Source of the DNA: Saccharofermentans sp.
GTDB lineage: Bacteria > Bacillota > Clostridia > Saccharofermentanales > Saccharofermentanaceae
Assembly: GCA_024403655.1 (NCBI GenBank)
Contig: JAKSRK010000014.1
Span: 1 to 42,268, forward strand
Direction: 5' to 3'
DNA: 42,268 nucleotides
Below the pieces are notes generated by a model, which was given only the letters and a program-made list of their open reading frames with translations, made no database searches and had not been told where the DNA came from. Every line of letters begins with the position of its first letter. Within the stretch, counting starts at the first letter, position 1. Below, piece after piece: positions 16,530-24,533 of this stretch. A program made the translations under genes and the position numbers.

Positions 16530-16656
16530 ATACGAATTCTCCCTGTTTATATATTATAATTTGGCACGACGAATAATAAAACCTTAGAAAACTCTTCCCT
16601 TACCCCCATAAATAACAGTTTATGGTAGGATGAAGAGTATAAACAGGGGGTATCTT
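16530..16656. promoter_or_regulatory. Divergent GH43 / sensor-cyclase promoter with inverted repeat
   Basis: A 127 bp spacer. An 11 bp sequence TATAAACAGGG occurs as an inverted pair, CCCTGTTTATA at 16541-16551 and TATAAACAGGG at 16638-16648, each leading into the ribosome site of one of the divergent genes. A TATAAT-like element precedes the minus-strand copy. The repeat could be an operator pair or a shared 5' leader element. Confidence 0.5.
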
Positions 16657-18141
16657 ATGGAACTTGTCAGCGGCAGCAATCCTATTATTATGGCGGATGT
16701 ACCCGATCCGGATGTTATCTTTGCAAACGGCGCCTATTACATGATTAATACCACGATGCATTTTATGCCGGGCGGAGAGATCTTAAGGTCTTACGATCTT
16801 ATTAACTGGGAACATGCTTCCTACGTATTTGAACGCATCGACTCTACTCCCGCACAAAGGCTCGAAGGAGACCTTAATATTTACGGCAAAGGCATGTGGG
16901 CGGGATCTATCCGCTTTCACAAAAATACCTTCTATGTCGCCTTTTCCTGTAATGACACAAAGAAGACTTACCTCTACAGATCCGAAGATATAAACGGCCC
17001 CTGGAAGCGCAACTTAATTGAAGGGTTTTACTATGATATGTCCCTGCTTTTCGACGAGGACAGGGTTTACGTTGTTCACGGCAATACCGATATTTATCTT
17101 ACCGAACTTAACGAAGAGCTTACGGCTCCTAAGGAAGGCAAAGAGGCAAGGCTTATAGTAAAGGACAAAAACCCTAAGATATTGGGCTACGAAGGCTCGC
17201 ATATATACAGGATTGGCGGCAGATACTATCTCTTTCTCATTCATTCTCTTCCCGATATGTGGAAGAGGGTAGAAGCCATGTATTCTGCTGATTCTCTTGA
17301 AGACGACTTTGTCGGAGGGGATATATTGTGTGCCTCTTTGGAAGACAGACCTGACGGTATCGCTCAGGGCGGTATTGTGCAGGGACCTGATCAAAAATAC
17401 CATCTGGTCCTTTTCAGGGATAACGGTGCTCTGGGCAGGATTCCCATAGTAGTTCCCGTGACAAAGACAGAAGACGGGTTTATTCCGGAAGAACCTTCTG
17501 TACTGATTGAGAATATTTCTTTAAGGCCGGGCTATGAATATAAGCCTTTGGCGGGAAGCGATGATTTTAAAGAGGATTCGGATAAGGAGAGCTTTGGCTT
17601 TAAAAGCATTTGGCAGTTCAACCACGAGCCTGAACTCAGCCTTATAAGACGTGACTTTGAAGAGGGGAAGGTATTCGTAAAGACCGGCAAGGTGGTTTCC
17701 AAAGCTACCGCTGCCGTCAACACACTGACACAAAGGACGATGGGACCTGAGTGCAGTGCTGAAGTCAGTGTAGATGCCTCCGCTCTTAATGAAGGAGATA
17801 CGGCAGGACTTATGCTTCTTCAGGGGAAGTATTCGTATGCCGGAATCAGGCTCAAGGGCGGTAAATACTATGCCGTAATGAATGAAGGGGAAGAGACGAC
17901 AGAAGAGATTGAAGTCGGCAGCAGCATAAGACTTCGCGCAGACTGCAGCTTCAAAGACGGTATTGATGAAGTGAGATTCTCTGTCTTAACTTCAGGCGGC
18001 TACGTTCCTCTGGGACGCCCTTTCCATATGGAATTTACTCTGGAACATTTTACGGGAGCAAGGTTTGCTTTGTTTATTTATTCGAAGGAACAGGCGGGAG
18101 GCGAAGCGGGCTTTTCCGACTTCGTTTACGGCAGGTCATAA
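16657..18141 (+). CDS. GH43 glycosidase, second type
   Basis: A 494-residue cytosolic GH43 protein, only distantly like its neighbour. Acidic residues: D17 in DVPDPDV, D127 in YYDMSLLFDED and E179 in GYEGSHIY. A C-terminal beta-sandwich begins near residue 310. The opening DVPDPDVIFANGAYYM and MHFMPGGEILRSYDL recall the GH43 subgroup of beta-xylosidases and alpha-L-arabinofuranosidases. ATG 16657 has AGGGGG 6 bases before it and is preferred over an ATG at 16630. Its last 6 bp overlap the convergent yfcE-like gene. Activity on arabinoxylo-oligosaccharides is inferred. Confidence 0.87.
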   Translation: MELVSGSNPIIMADVPDPDVIFANGAYYMINTTMHFMPGGEILRSYDLINWEHASYVFERIDSTPAQRLEGDLNIYGKGMWAGSIRFHKNTFYVAFSCNDTKKTYLYRSEDINGPWKRNLIEGFYYDMSLLFDEDRVYVVHGNTDIYLTELNEELTAPKEGKEARLIVKDKNPKILGYEGSHIYRIGGRYYLFLIHSLPDMWKRVEAMYSADSLEDDFVGGDILCASLEDRPDGIAQGGIVQGPDQKYHLVLFRDNGALGRIPIVVPVTKTEDGFIPEEPSVLIENISLRPGYEYKPLAGSDDFKEDSDKESFGFKSIWQFNHEPELSLIRRDFEEGKVFVKTGKVVSKATAAVNTLTQRTMGPECSAEVSVDASALNEGDTAGLMLLQGKYSYAGIRLKGGKYYAVMNEGEETTEEIEVGSSIRLRADCSFKDGIDEVRFSVLTSGGYVPLGRPFHMEFTLEHFTGARFALFIYSKEQAGGEAGFSDFVYGRS

Positions 18142-18621
18142 GGTCCTTTTAAGAACGCTTATTTTGCCTTCGGTTTCTTCCAGAATCATGTAGGATCCCG
18201 CTTTGAGTGCACCGGGATTAAGGAAGAGCATCCCGTACTTCTCTTCGCTTACAAAGCTATGTATATGGCCGAATATAACAATGTTACAGCCGTTTTCTGA
18301 GGCGACATAAGACATCAAATCTTCTCTTGCGGCGTATCTGTGGCCGTGTAAAAGAAGAGCCTTGTTTTGTTCTCCTATCGGGACTGTCGTAAGCTCGCGA
18401 AGTTTGGTCTTAGCCGGCAGGTAAGAATCGCAGTTTCCCGCTACGGCATAGATGGAGCAGTCTTTATTACTGCTTCTCATCAGCAGCTCTGCAAGAAGGG
18501 AAGGGTCCAGCTCGAGATCTCCTGCAACAATAACGGCAGATAGATTCTCTTCAACATTTATCGCTTTGTCGAAAAGATCTTTTCTGCCGTGTATGTCAGA
18601 ACAAATCAGGTACTTTGTCAT
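18136..18621 (-). CDS. YfcE/MJ0936-type metallophosphoesterase
   Basis: A 161-residue calcineurin-like phosphoesterase with the complete metal-binding set: D9 and H11 (SDIHG), D35 (AGDLE), N63 (AGNCD), H92/H94 (LHGHR) and H119/H121 (FGHIHS). Family members hydrolyse small phosphodiesters in vitro; the physiological substrate is unsettled. Its ATG overlaps the TGA of the upstream GGDEF gene (ATGA at 18618-18621), so it is translationally coupled to a cyclic-nucleotide synthase. A role in turning over the product or a breakdown intermediate is possible but unproven. Confidence 0.88.
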   Translation of the reverse strand: MTKYLICSDIHGRKDLFDKAINVEENLSAVIVAGDLELDPSLLAELLMRSSNKDCSIYAVAGNCDSYLPAKTKLRELTTVPIGEQNKALLLHGHRYAAREDLMSYVASENGCNIVIFGHIHSFVSEEKYGMLFLNPGALKAGSYMILEETEGKISVLKRTL

Positions 18622-20465
18622 CTGGGAGCTTCGCCTCTTGTAGCCTTCTTTGCTTTCTTCTCAAGGTACATGGCCTTGTCAGCTTTATTCATGGCTTCAA
18701 GGAGATTATTCCACTCGCTTACTTCGCTCGTACCGATGCTGGCACTGTAGCTGTATTCTTTATCACTGCTTGCATTGGCATCTTTTATGTTGGCCCTGAG
18801 GGTGCGTATAAACTGACCGACTCTTCCGGGATTATCGAGAATAAGTACAGCCTCGAATTCGTCACCGCCCATTCTTGCCGCAAACTCGTTGGGATTCAAA
18901 GCCTTAACGATGCACTCGGAGATAACCTTAATGGCCGTATCTCCTTCGGAGTGTCCGAAAGTATCGTTAATATACTTAAGGCCGTCCATATCGATACTTG
19001 CTACTGAGAGCGGATGTTTTTTGCTGACACCGTTCTCGAAGAGAGCAGATATGTCTCTCTCGAATCCTCTTCTGTTGTAAAGACCCGTAAGTGAGTCCTT
19101 AACATAAAGATCCATGATATCTTCTGCCTCGAAAAGCCTGTTATAAAGCTGCATTCTGTTGAGGCTCTGTGAGAAGAGAACAAGAATGTACTCGAGTCTT
19201 TCATCTATGAACTGTTCAGCTTCGGAATCAAGATCGCAGATGCAGTAACCATATACTTCGTTCTTGTAATGAACGGGAAGGTAAAGTCTTATTATGTGAT
19301 CCTTTTGCAGGTACTGCTCGGGAAGCAGTTCGGAATTCGTGAAAGGAATATTACATCTGACACAGTCTCCTCCGTCAGCGAAATATCCTACCAGTTCACG
19401 GTTGTTCTCTTTGAACTCACAAAGGTATACGGATGTAAACTGCTTAAGGTCCTTCAGCGATTCAAGTGTCAGTCCTACGGAAGTATCGTATGACAATGCG
19501 TCTTCGTACTCTGTATTAAGGAGAATGAAGGATCTGGTTCTGTCAGTATTGGTCTTCTTAACGAAAGCAAGTTCGCGATAACCTTCGTAGATATCACGAT
19601 TGGACATCGCTGCGTCTGTACTCTCACGAGGGATAAGCCTTCCGGGAACGTTGATATAAAAATCTACTTCCTCACCGGCTACTATTCTCTCCAAAGTATC
19701 GATTGCCGTATCGGCAAGAATATCCTCGGCAATGTCTGAAGTTGTAAGTGAAGGAATATGTACTTCCGATGTCTCAAAATTATCTATACCGGTCATCATG
19801 GTGTCGCCGGGAATAGAGAAGCCGCGGTAGATGAGTTCATCCATCAAAGCCAGCGCCATATAGTCGTTGGAGCATATGATGGCTTTGGGCAATGTATTGT
19901 CGGGTCTTATGAAGAAATCAGCCTGCTGAGGACCCTGATCAATCCAGTAATTGCCGTGGAAAATAAGATCTTTGCGAACTTCGAATCCTGCCTCGTGTAT
20001 CGCGTCTACGAAGCCTGAGAGACGCTCTGTGGAATCGGCCAAATCGTCACGACCGGTTACGAATCCGATATCGTTGGTTTTGAGCTTGGATATTACATGC
20101 TCGGCTACGTCGTGCATTATCTGTCTGTTATCAGGAACTACATTATAAAAGCCTGTCTCGTCCGAACGGATATTAACAACAGGAGGTAGGTTCTCCGAAG
20201 ACACAAGATTATCTACGAGTTCCTTACTTAATCCTGCGTGGTTAAGTGTATCGGAACAGAGAATGATACCGTCGTACTCATTGAGATTGGGTAGCATAAG
20301 AATGCTCTTAAGGCCCTCGGCGTGGAGGGGGTTCTCGTTAGGGACGGAGCAGTTGCCGAATATGCTGATCTGGTGCCCGTGTTCCTTGGCTCTCGTCTGA
20401 AGAGCGAGGATAATTGCAGCCGAATAATCACGATACATATCACCGATGAAAGCACAAATCTTCAT
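18618..20465 (-). CDS. Cytosolic LacI-type sugar sensor / GGDEF protein (2)
   Basis: A 615-residue paralogue of the protein at 14700-16529: 43 of the first 60 residues are identical without gaps. The layout is the same: sugar-binding fold at 1-285 without HTH or signal peptide, GAF-like region (~300-445, LPVHYKNEVYGYCIC), and GGDEF domain (~455-605) with DSLTGLYNRRGF, D492 and GGDEF at 533-537. The RxxD inhibitory site is missing here too. Differences in the sugar pocket region (for example TGIDNFETSEVH against TGVDNLPMARMR) suggest a different ligand. ACAGGGAGG precedes the ATG. It overlaps the YfcE-like gene downstream and diverges from the xylB operon, so it probably reports on pentose status. 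Confidence 0.88.
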   Translation of the reverse strand: MKICAFIGDMYRDYSAAIILALQTRAKEHGHQISIFGNCSVPNENPLHAEGLKSILMLPNLNEYDGIILCSDTLNHAGLSKELVDNLVSSENLPPVVNIRSDETGFYNVVPDNRQIMHDVAEHVISKLKTNDIGFVTGRDDLADSTERLSGFVDAIHEAGFEVRKDLIFHGNYWIDQGPQQADFFIRPDNTLPKAIICSNDYMALALMDELIYRGFSIPGDTMMTGIDNFETSEVHIPSLTTSDIAEDILADTAIDTLERIVAGEEVDFYINVPGRLIPRESTDAAMSNRDIYEGYRELAFVKKTNTDRTRSFILLNTEYEDALSYDTSVGLTLESLKDLKQFTSVYLCEFKENNRELVGYFADGGDCVRCNIPFTNSELLPEQYLQKDHIIRLYLPVHYKNEVYGYCICDLDSEAEQFIDERLEYILVLFSQSLNRMQLYNRLFEAEDIMDLYVKDSLTGLYNRRGFERDISALFENGVSKKHPLSVASIDMDGLKYINDTFGHSEGDTAIKVISECIVKALNPNEFAARMGGDEFEAVLILDNPGRVGQFIRTLRANIKDANASSDKEYSYSASIGTSEVSEWNNLLEAMNKADKAMYLEKKAKKATRGEAPR

Positions 20466-20818
20466 GTGTTGCCTCCCTGTACGCTTCTTTGGATAATGTC
20501 AGTATACAAGAGAAAAGTAGCCAAAATGTTAATAGAATTTTAAGAGTTCCAAACTTTGCAAAAATGCAAAAAGCAATATCTGCAAAGAGTTTTGCGAGGG
20601 GGTAAATAAACGTGGCAAAACTATGTGAATCGTTAAAATACAGTGCTTTGCGCTGGAAAATACTTTGCTTGTGTACTAATATAAGTACAGCAACATTTGC
20701 ATAATTTGGGCATGTTGTATAAAATGTTATATTGAAAATATCCAAAATTGGGCATCGTAACTTCTCCTCTTCTTGGATAATATGACGATGTGAATACTTT
20801 TAGGATAATGGAGGAACT
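20466..20818. promoter_or_regulatory. Divergent sensor-cyclase / xylB regulatory region
   Basis: A 353 bp non-coding region rich in short repeats. TTTGC or its complement occurs seven times (20555, 20566, 20582, 20591, 20647, 20664, 20696). There is a perfect palindrome TGTACT-AATATA-AGTACA at 20672-20689, and CAACAT...ATGTTG at about 20691-20717. One copy of the AGCAATAT motif lies at 20572-20589. GGATAAT occurs three times (about 20491, 20774, 20803), two of which could be -10 elements. This density suggests several regulator sites. No small gene was seen. Confidence 0.6.
20572..20589 (+). promoter_or_regulatory. Candidate AraC operator, xylB region
   Basis: AGCAATATCTGCAAAGAG fits the motif AGCAATATNKGYNAA shared with the ABC-importer and GH3 promoters. 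No clear second copy lies 21 bp away; only a degenerate match near 20593 was seen. Confidence 0.4.
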
Positions 20819-22306
20819 ATGAGATACATAGGTGTTGACCTCGGTACATCTGCGGTTAAGCTCTTGCTCATGACAGGCGAGGGACAGATCCTTAAGATCG
20901 TATCAAGAGAGTATCCTGTCAGCTTCCCCAAGAACGGTTGGTCCGAGCAGGATCCCGAAGATTGGTACAAGCAGACAGTTGACGGAATCAAAGAATTGGT
21001 AGCATCCACAGGCGATGGCGAGATTGCAGGTATTTCTGTAGCCGGCCAGATGCACGGACTGGTTACATTGGACAGCGATGACAAGGTCATCAGAAAGGCT
21101 ATCCTTTGGAACGACGGAAGATCCCAGGAAGAGTCTGATTACCTTAACAATGAGATCGGCAAGCGTAAGATTACTGAACTTACAGGTAATATCTCTTATG
21201 CGGGCTTTACTGCTCCCAAGATTCTCTGGATGCAGAAGAACGAGCCTGAGAACTTCAAGCGTATCAGCAAGATAATGCTTCCTAAGGATTATCTTACTTA
21301 TATGTTTACAGGTGTTTGTGCTTCGGATCCTTCCGATGCATCAGGAACACTTTTCTACGATGTAAAGAACAGATGCTGGTCTAAGGAAATGTGCGATATC
21401 TTAGGTATCACAGAGGCTCAGCTTCCCAAGGTATTCGAGAGCTATGAGAAGGTCGGCGAAGTTAAGCCCGAGCTTTGCAAGGAACTCGGTATCACAAGTA
21501 CATGTATAGTAGCTGCAGGTGCAGGCGATAATGCCGGTGCTGCAGTAGGTATGGGTATCGTCGGAGAAGGCAAGTGCAATATCTCCCTCGGAACATCCGG
21601 TACAGTATTTATCAGCTCGAACTCCTTCAGCGAGGACTTCGAGAATCACCTTCACTCATTTGCTCACTCTGACGGAGCTTATCACGTAATGGGCTGTATC
21701 TTAAGCGCAGCTTCCTGCAATAAGTGGTGGCTTGAAGAGATCTGTGAGACAAATGACTACGGAAGAGAAGGCGGACTTATCAAGGAAGATAACCTCGGTA
21801 AGAACAGAATTTATTTCCTTCCTTATCTTATGGGTGAGAGATCTCCTATCAATGACACTGATGCAAGATCCGCATTTGTCGGAATGAGCATGGATACATC
21901 CAGAGGCGAGATGACTCAGGCTGTATACGAGGGCGTTTCTTTTGCACTTCGTGATTGTCTTGAGGCAGCTAAGGAGATGGGCATCGATGTTAAGGAATCC
22001 TGCGTTTGCGGCGGTGGTTCCAAGAGCAAGATTTGGCTCAAGATCCTTTCTAATATCCTCGGTATCAGACTCAGCCAGACTGACAATACTGAAGGTCCTT
22101 CATTCGGTGCTGCAATCCTTGCAAGCGTTGCAAACGGTGAGTATGCCGATGTTGCTGAGGCTTGCTCCAAGCTCATCAAGGTTACACAGAGTGTAGATCC
22201 CGATGCTGAGCAGGTTAAGCTTTATGAAGAGAGATATGCTGAATATAAGAAGATATATCCCGCTCTTAAAGAAACATATGCGTTTATCGCCGGAAGGAGA
22301 GACTGA
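20819..22306 (+). CDS. xylB: Xylulokinase
   Basis: Phosphorylates D-xylulose to xylulose 5-phosphate in the cytosol. The 495-residue FGGY-family kinase has VDLGTSAVK (6-14), GQMHGL (76-81), the catalytic Asp D237 in GAGDNAGA, and the ATP-binding LGTSGTVF (257-264) and CGGGSKS motifs. The start follows GGAGG in GGAGGAACTATG. It is the first gene of a five-gene operon, and its TGA shares one base with the next ATG (TGATG). Confidence 0.95.
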   Translation: MRYIGVDLGTSAVKLLLMTGEGQILKIVSREYPVSFPKNGWSEQDPEDWYKQTVDGIKELVASTGDGEIAGISVAGQMHGLVTLDSDDKVIRKAILWNDGRSQEESDYLNNEIGKRKITELTGNISYAGFTAPKILWMQKNEPENFKRISKIMLPKDYLTYMFTGVCASDPSDASGTLFYDVKNRCWSKEMCDILGITEAQLPKVFESYEKVGEVKPELCKELGITSTCIVAAGAGDNAGAAVGMGIVGEGKCNISLGTSGTVFISSNSFSEDFENHLHSFAHSDGAYHVMGCILSAASCNKWWLEEICETNDYGREGGLIKEDNLGKNRIYFLPYLMGERSPINDTDARSAFVGMSMDTSRGEMTQAVYEGVSFALRDCLEAAKEMGIDVKESCVCGGGSKSKIWLKILSNILGIRLSQTDNTEGPSFGAAILASVANGEYADVAEACSKLIKVTQSVDPDAEQVKLYEERYAEYKKIYPALKETYAFIAGRRD

Positions 22307-22944
22307 TGAACATCATTAATGCAGAAGACAAGCGTTTCAGAAATTACGGCAGACTTATCACGGAAGTTGACTTTGCTCCCATCGTTGAAGCAATGGAGTC
22401 AATGCCTATTCCCGAGGGCGTAGTATACGAGCCCGGCCTTGCTTCTTTGGAGTCTACAAGTGCTTACGACAAGATCAGAGACATCTGCTACGGTGAGACA
22501 GATATTCAGATCGGTCACTGCAGCGGTAAGAATACTCTTCTTAACGCACTTGAGTATCACAGAAGTTCTGAAATCAACGTATTTGCTACAGACGCTATCC
22601 TTCTCCTCGGTAAGAGAGAGGATATCGAAGAGGACAACACATACGATACTTCCAAGGTAGAGGCTTTCTACTTCAAGAAGGGTATGGCTGCCGAGGTTTA
22701 TGCAAATACTCTTCATTATGCACCCTGCTCCGCTAATCCCGAGGGCTTCAAGGTTGCAGTAGTTCTTCCCAAGGGAACAAATACAGAGCTTAAGATTAAG
22801 CATGCAGATGTTGCAGAAGGCAACAAGAGTGAAGATGCTCTTATCACAGCAGTTAACAAGTGGCTTATTGCTCACCCCGATGCTGCTGGCGAAGCTGGTC
22901 ATTTCATGGGCCTTAAGGGCGAGAATCTTGACATCAGCAAGTAA
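22306..22944 (+). CDS. DUF4867-type protein of the xylose operon
   Basis: A 212-residue soluble protein without signal peptide. From memory it matches the clostridial family DUF4867, which sits between xylulokinase and a fucose-isomerase-like gene, as in Clostridium acetobutylicum CAC2612-2611-2610. Conserved-looking features include GHCSGKNTLLNALEYHRSSEIN at ~63-85 and HYAPC in the middle of the chain. A cupin-like fold acting on a sugar, such as a lyase or epimerase, is only a guess. The 1 bp overlap with xylB implies coupled translation. Confidence 0.7.
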   Translation: MNIINAEDKRFRNYGRLITEVDFAPIVEAMESMPIPEGVVYEPGLASLESTSAYDKIRDICYGETDIQIGHCSGKNTLLNALEYHRSSEINVFATDAILLLGKREDIEEDNTYDTSKVEAFYFKKGMAAEVYANTLHYAPCSANPEGFKVAVVLPKGTNTELKIKHADVAEGNKSEDALITAVNKWLIAHPDAAGEAGHFMGLKGENLDISK

Positions 22945-23005
22945 TCAGGCTTTTGGATTATTATTAAACAATTAAATTTTTGGCTTATTTAAGGAGGACA
23001 CAAAA

Positions 23006-24490
23006 ATGTTCAATGCACCTAAGGTAAAGATCGGTATCGTTGCAGTTAGCCGTGACTGTTTCCCGGAGTCTCTTTCCGTTAACAGAAGAAAGGCTCTTGT
23101 TGATGCTTACAAGGCTAAGTACGGCGAGGATGCTATCTATGAGTGCCCCGTTTGTATCGTTGAGAGTGAGATTCACATGAAGCAGGCTCTCGCTGATATC
23201 ACAGCTGCAGGCTGTAACGCACTTTGCGTATACCTTGGTAACTTCGGTCCCGAGATTTCTGAGACAATGCTTGCTCAGCAGTTCAACGGTCCTGTTATGT
23301 TCTGCGCAGCAGCAGAGGAGACACAGGATAATCTTATCCAGGGCAGAGGCGACGCTTACTGCGGTATGCTTAATGCTTCTTACAACCTTAAGCTTCGTGG
23401 CGTTAAGGCTTACATCCCTGAGTATCCCGTTGGAACAGCAGCTGAGTGCGCTGACATGATCCACGAGTTCGAGCCTATCGCAAGAGCTCTCGTAGGACTT
23501 AAGGGTCTTAAGATCATCGGTTTTGGTCCCCGTCCTCTTAACTTCATGGCTTGTAACGCTCCTATCCAGCAGCTTTTCAACCTTGGTGTTGAGATTGAAG
23601 AGAACTCAGAGCTTGACCTCTTCGAGTCCTTCAAGAATCACGAGGGTGACGAGAGAATCCCTGCTAAGATTAAGGAAATGGAAGCAGAGCTTGGTGCCGG
23701 TAACCAGAAGCCTGAAATCCTTCCTAAGCTTGCTCAGTACGAGCTCACACTTCTTGACTGGGTTGAGGCTCACAAGGGTTCAGCTGAGTATGTTGCAATC
23801 GCCGGTAAGTGCTGGCCTGCATTCCAGACACAGTTCGGTTTCGTTCCTTGCTATGTAAACAGCCGTCTTACAGGTATGGGTATTCCTGTATCTTGCGAGG
23901 TTGATATCTACGGTGCTCTTTCTGAGTTCATCGGTTACTGTGTATCCGAGGATGCTGTTACACTCCTCGACATCAACAACTCTGTACCTGCTGATATGTA
24001 CGACGAGTCCATCAAGGGCAAGTTCAACTACAAGCACACAGATACATTCATGGGCTTCCACTGTGGTAACACATGCTCCAGAAAGCTTTCTGCTTGCTCA
24101 ATGAAGTATCAGCTCATCATGGCTAGAGCACTTCCTGAGGAAGTTACACAGGGTACACTTGAGGGTGATATCGTTCCCGGTGACATCACATTCTTCAGAC
24201 TTCAGTCCACAGCTGACGCTAAGCTTCGTGCTTATGTTGCAGAGGGTGAGGTTCTTCCTGTAGCTACTAAGTCATTTGGTGCTATCGGTATCTTCGCTAT
24301 CCCTGAGATGGGCAGATTCTATCGTCACGTTCTTATCCAGAACAACTTCCCTCACCACGGTGCTGTTGCATTCGGTCACTACGGTAAGGCAATCTACGAG
24401 ATCTTCAAGTATTTGGGCCTTGAGGGAACAGACCTTGGATACAACCGTCCTGCTGGTAACCTCTATCCTACAGAGAACCCTTTTGCTTGA
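23006..24490 (+). CDS. FucI/AraA-superfamily isomerase, likely XylA-II
   Basis: A 494-residue sugar isomerase of the L-fucose isomerase superfamily. Likely metal ligands E298 (SCEVD) and D322 (LLDIN) are 24 residues apart, the same spacing as recalled for E. coli FucI; a C-terminal His (H450 or H451) could be the third. Its position after xylB and DUF4867 matches the clostridial operon in which this type was proposed as an alternative xylose isomerase (XylA-II). No classical XylA is present in the window, so D-xylose to D-xylulose is the leading reaction; L-arabinose or L-fucose remain possible. AAGGAGG precedes the ATG. Codon use (GTT, GCT, AAG, CTT) suggests high expression. Confidence 0.83.
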   Translation: MFNAPKVKIGIVAVSRDCFPESLSVNRRKALVDAYKAKYGEDAIYECPVCIVESEIHMKQALADITAAGCNALCVYLGNFGPEISETMLAQQFNGPVMFCAAAEETQDNLIQGRGDAYCGMLNASYNLKLRGVKAYIPEYPVGTAAECADMIHEFEPIARALVGLKGLKIIGFGPRPLNFMACNAPIQQLFNLGVEIEENSELDLFESFKNHEGDERIPAKIKEMEAELGAGNQKPEILPKLAQYELTLLDWVEAHKGSAEYVAIAGKCWPAFQTQFGFVPCYVNSRLTGMGIPVSCEVDIYGALSEFIGYCVSEDAVTLLDINNSVPADMYDESIKGKFNYKHTDTFMGFHCGNTCSRKLSACSMKYQLIMARALPEEVTQGTLEGDIVPGDITFFRLQSTADAKLRAYVAEGEVLPVATKSFGAIGIFAIPEMGRFYRHVLIQNNFPHHGAVAFGHYGKAIYEIFKYLGLEGTDLGYNRPAGNLYPTENPFA

Positions 24491-24533
24491 TTCATACCAG
24501 GTAAGTTGAAAAATAATAATTAAAGGTAGCATT

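Noticed and set aside
14700..20465. Reading the two sensor-cyclases as ordinary LacI repressors
   Set aside because: Both start at the first strand of the sugar-binding fold with a good ribosome site; no HTH is encoded upstream in frame.
20610..20645. Possible catabolite (CcpA) site around TGTGAATCGTTAAAA before xylB
   Set aside because: It departs from the CRE consensus at key positions, so carbon catabolite control cannot be claimed.
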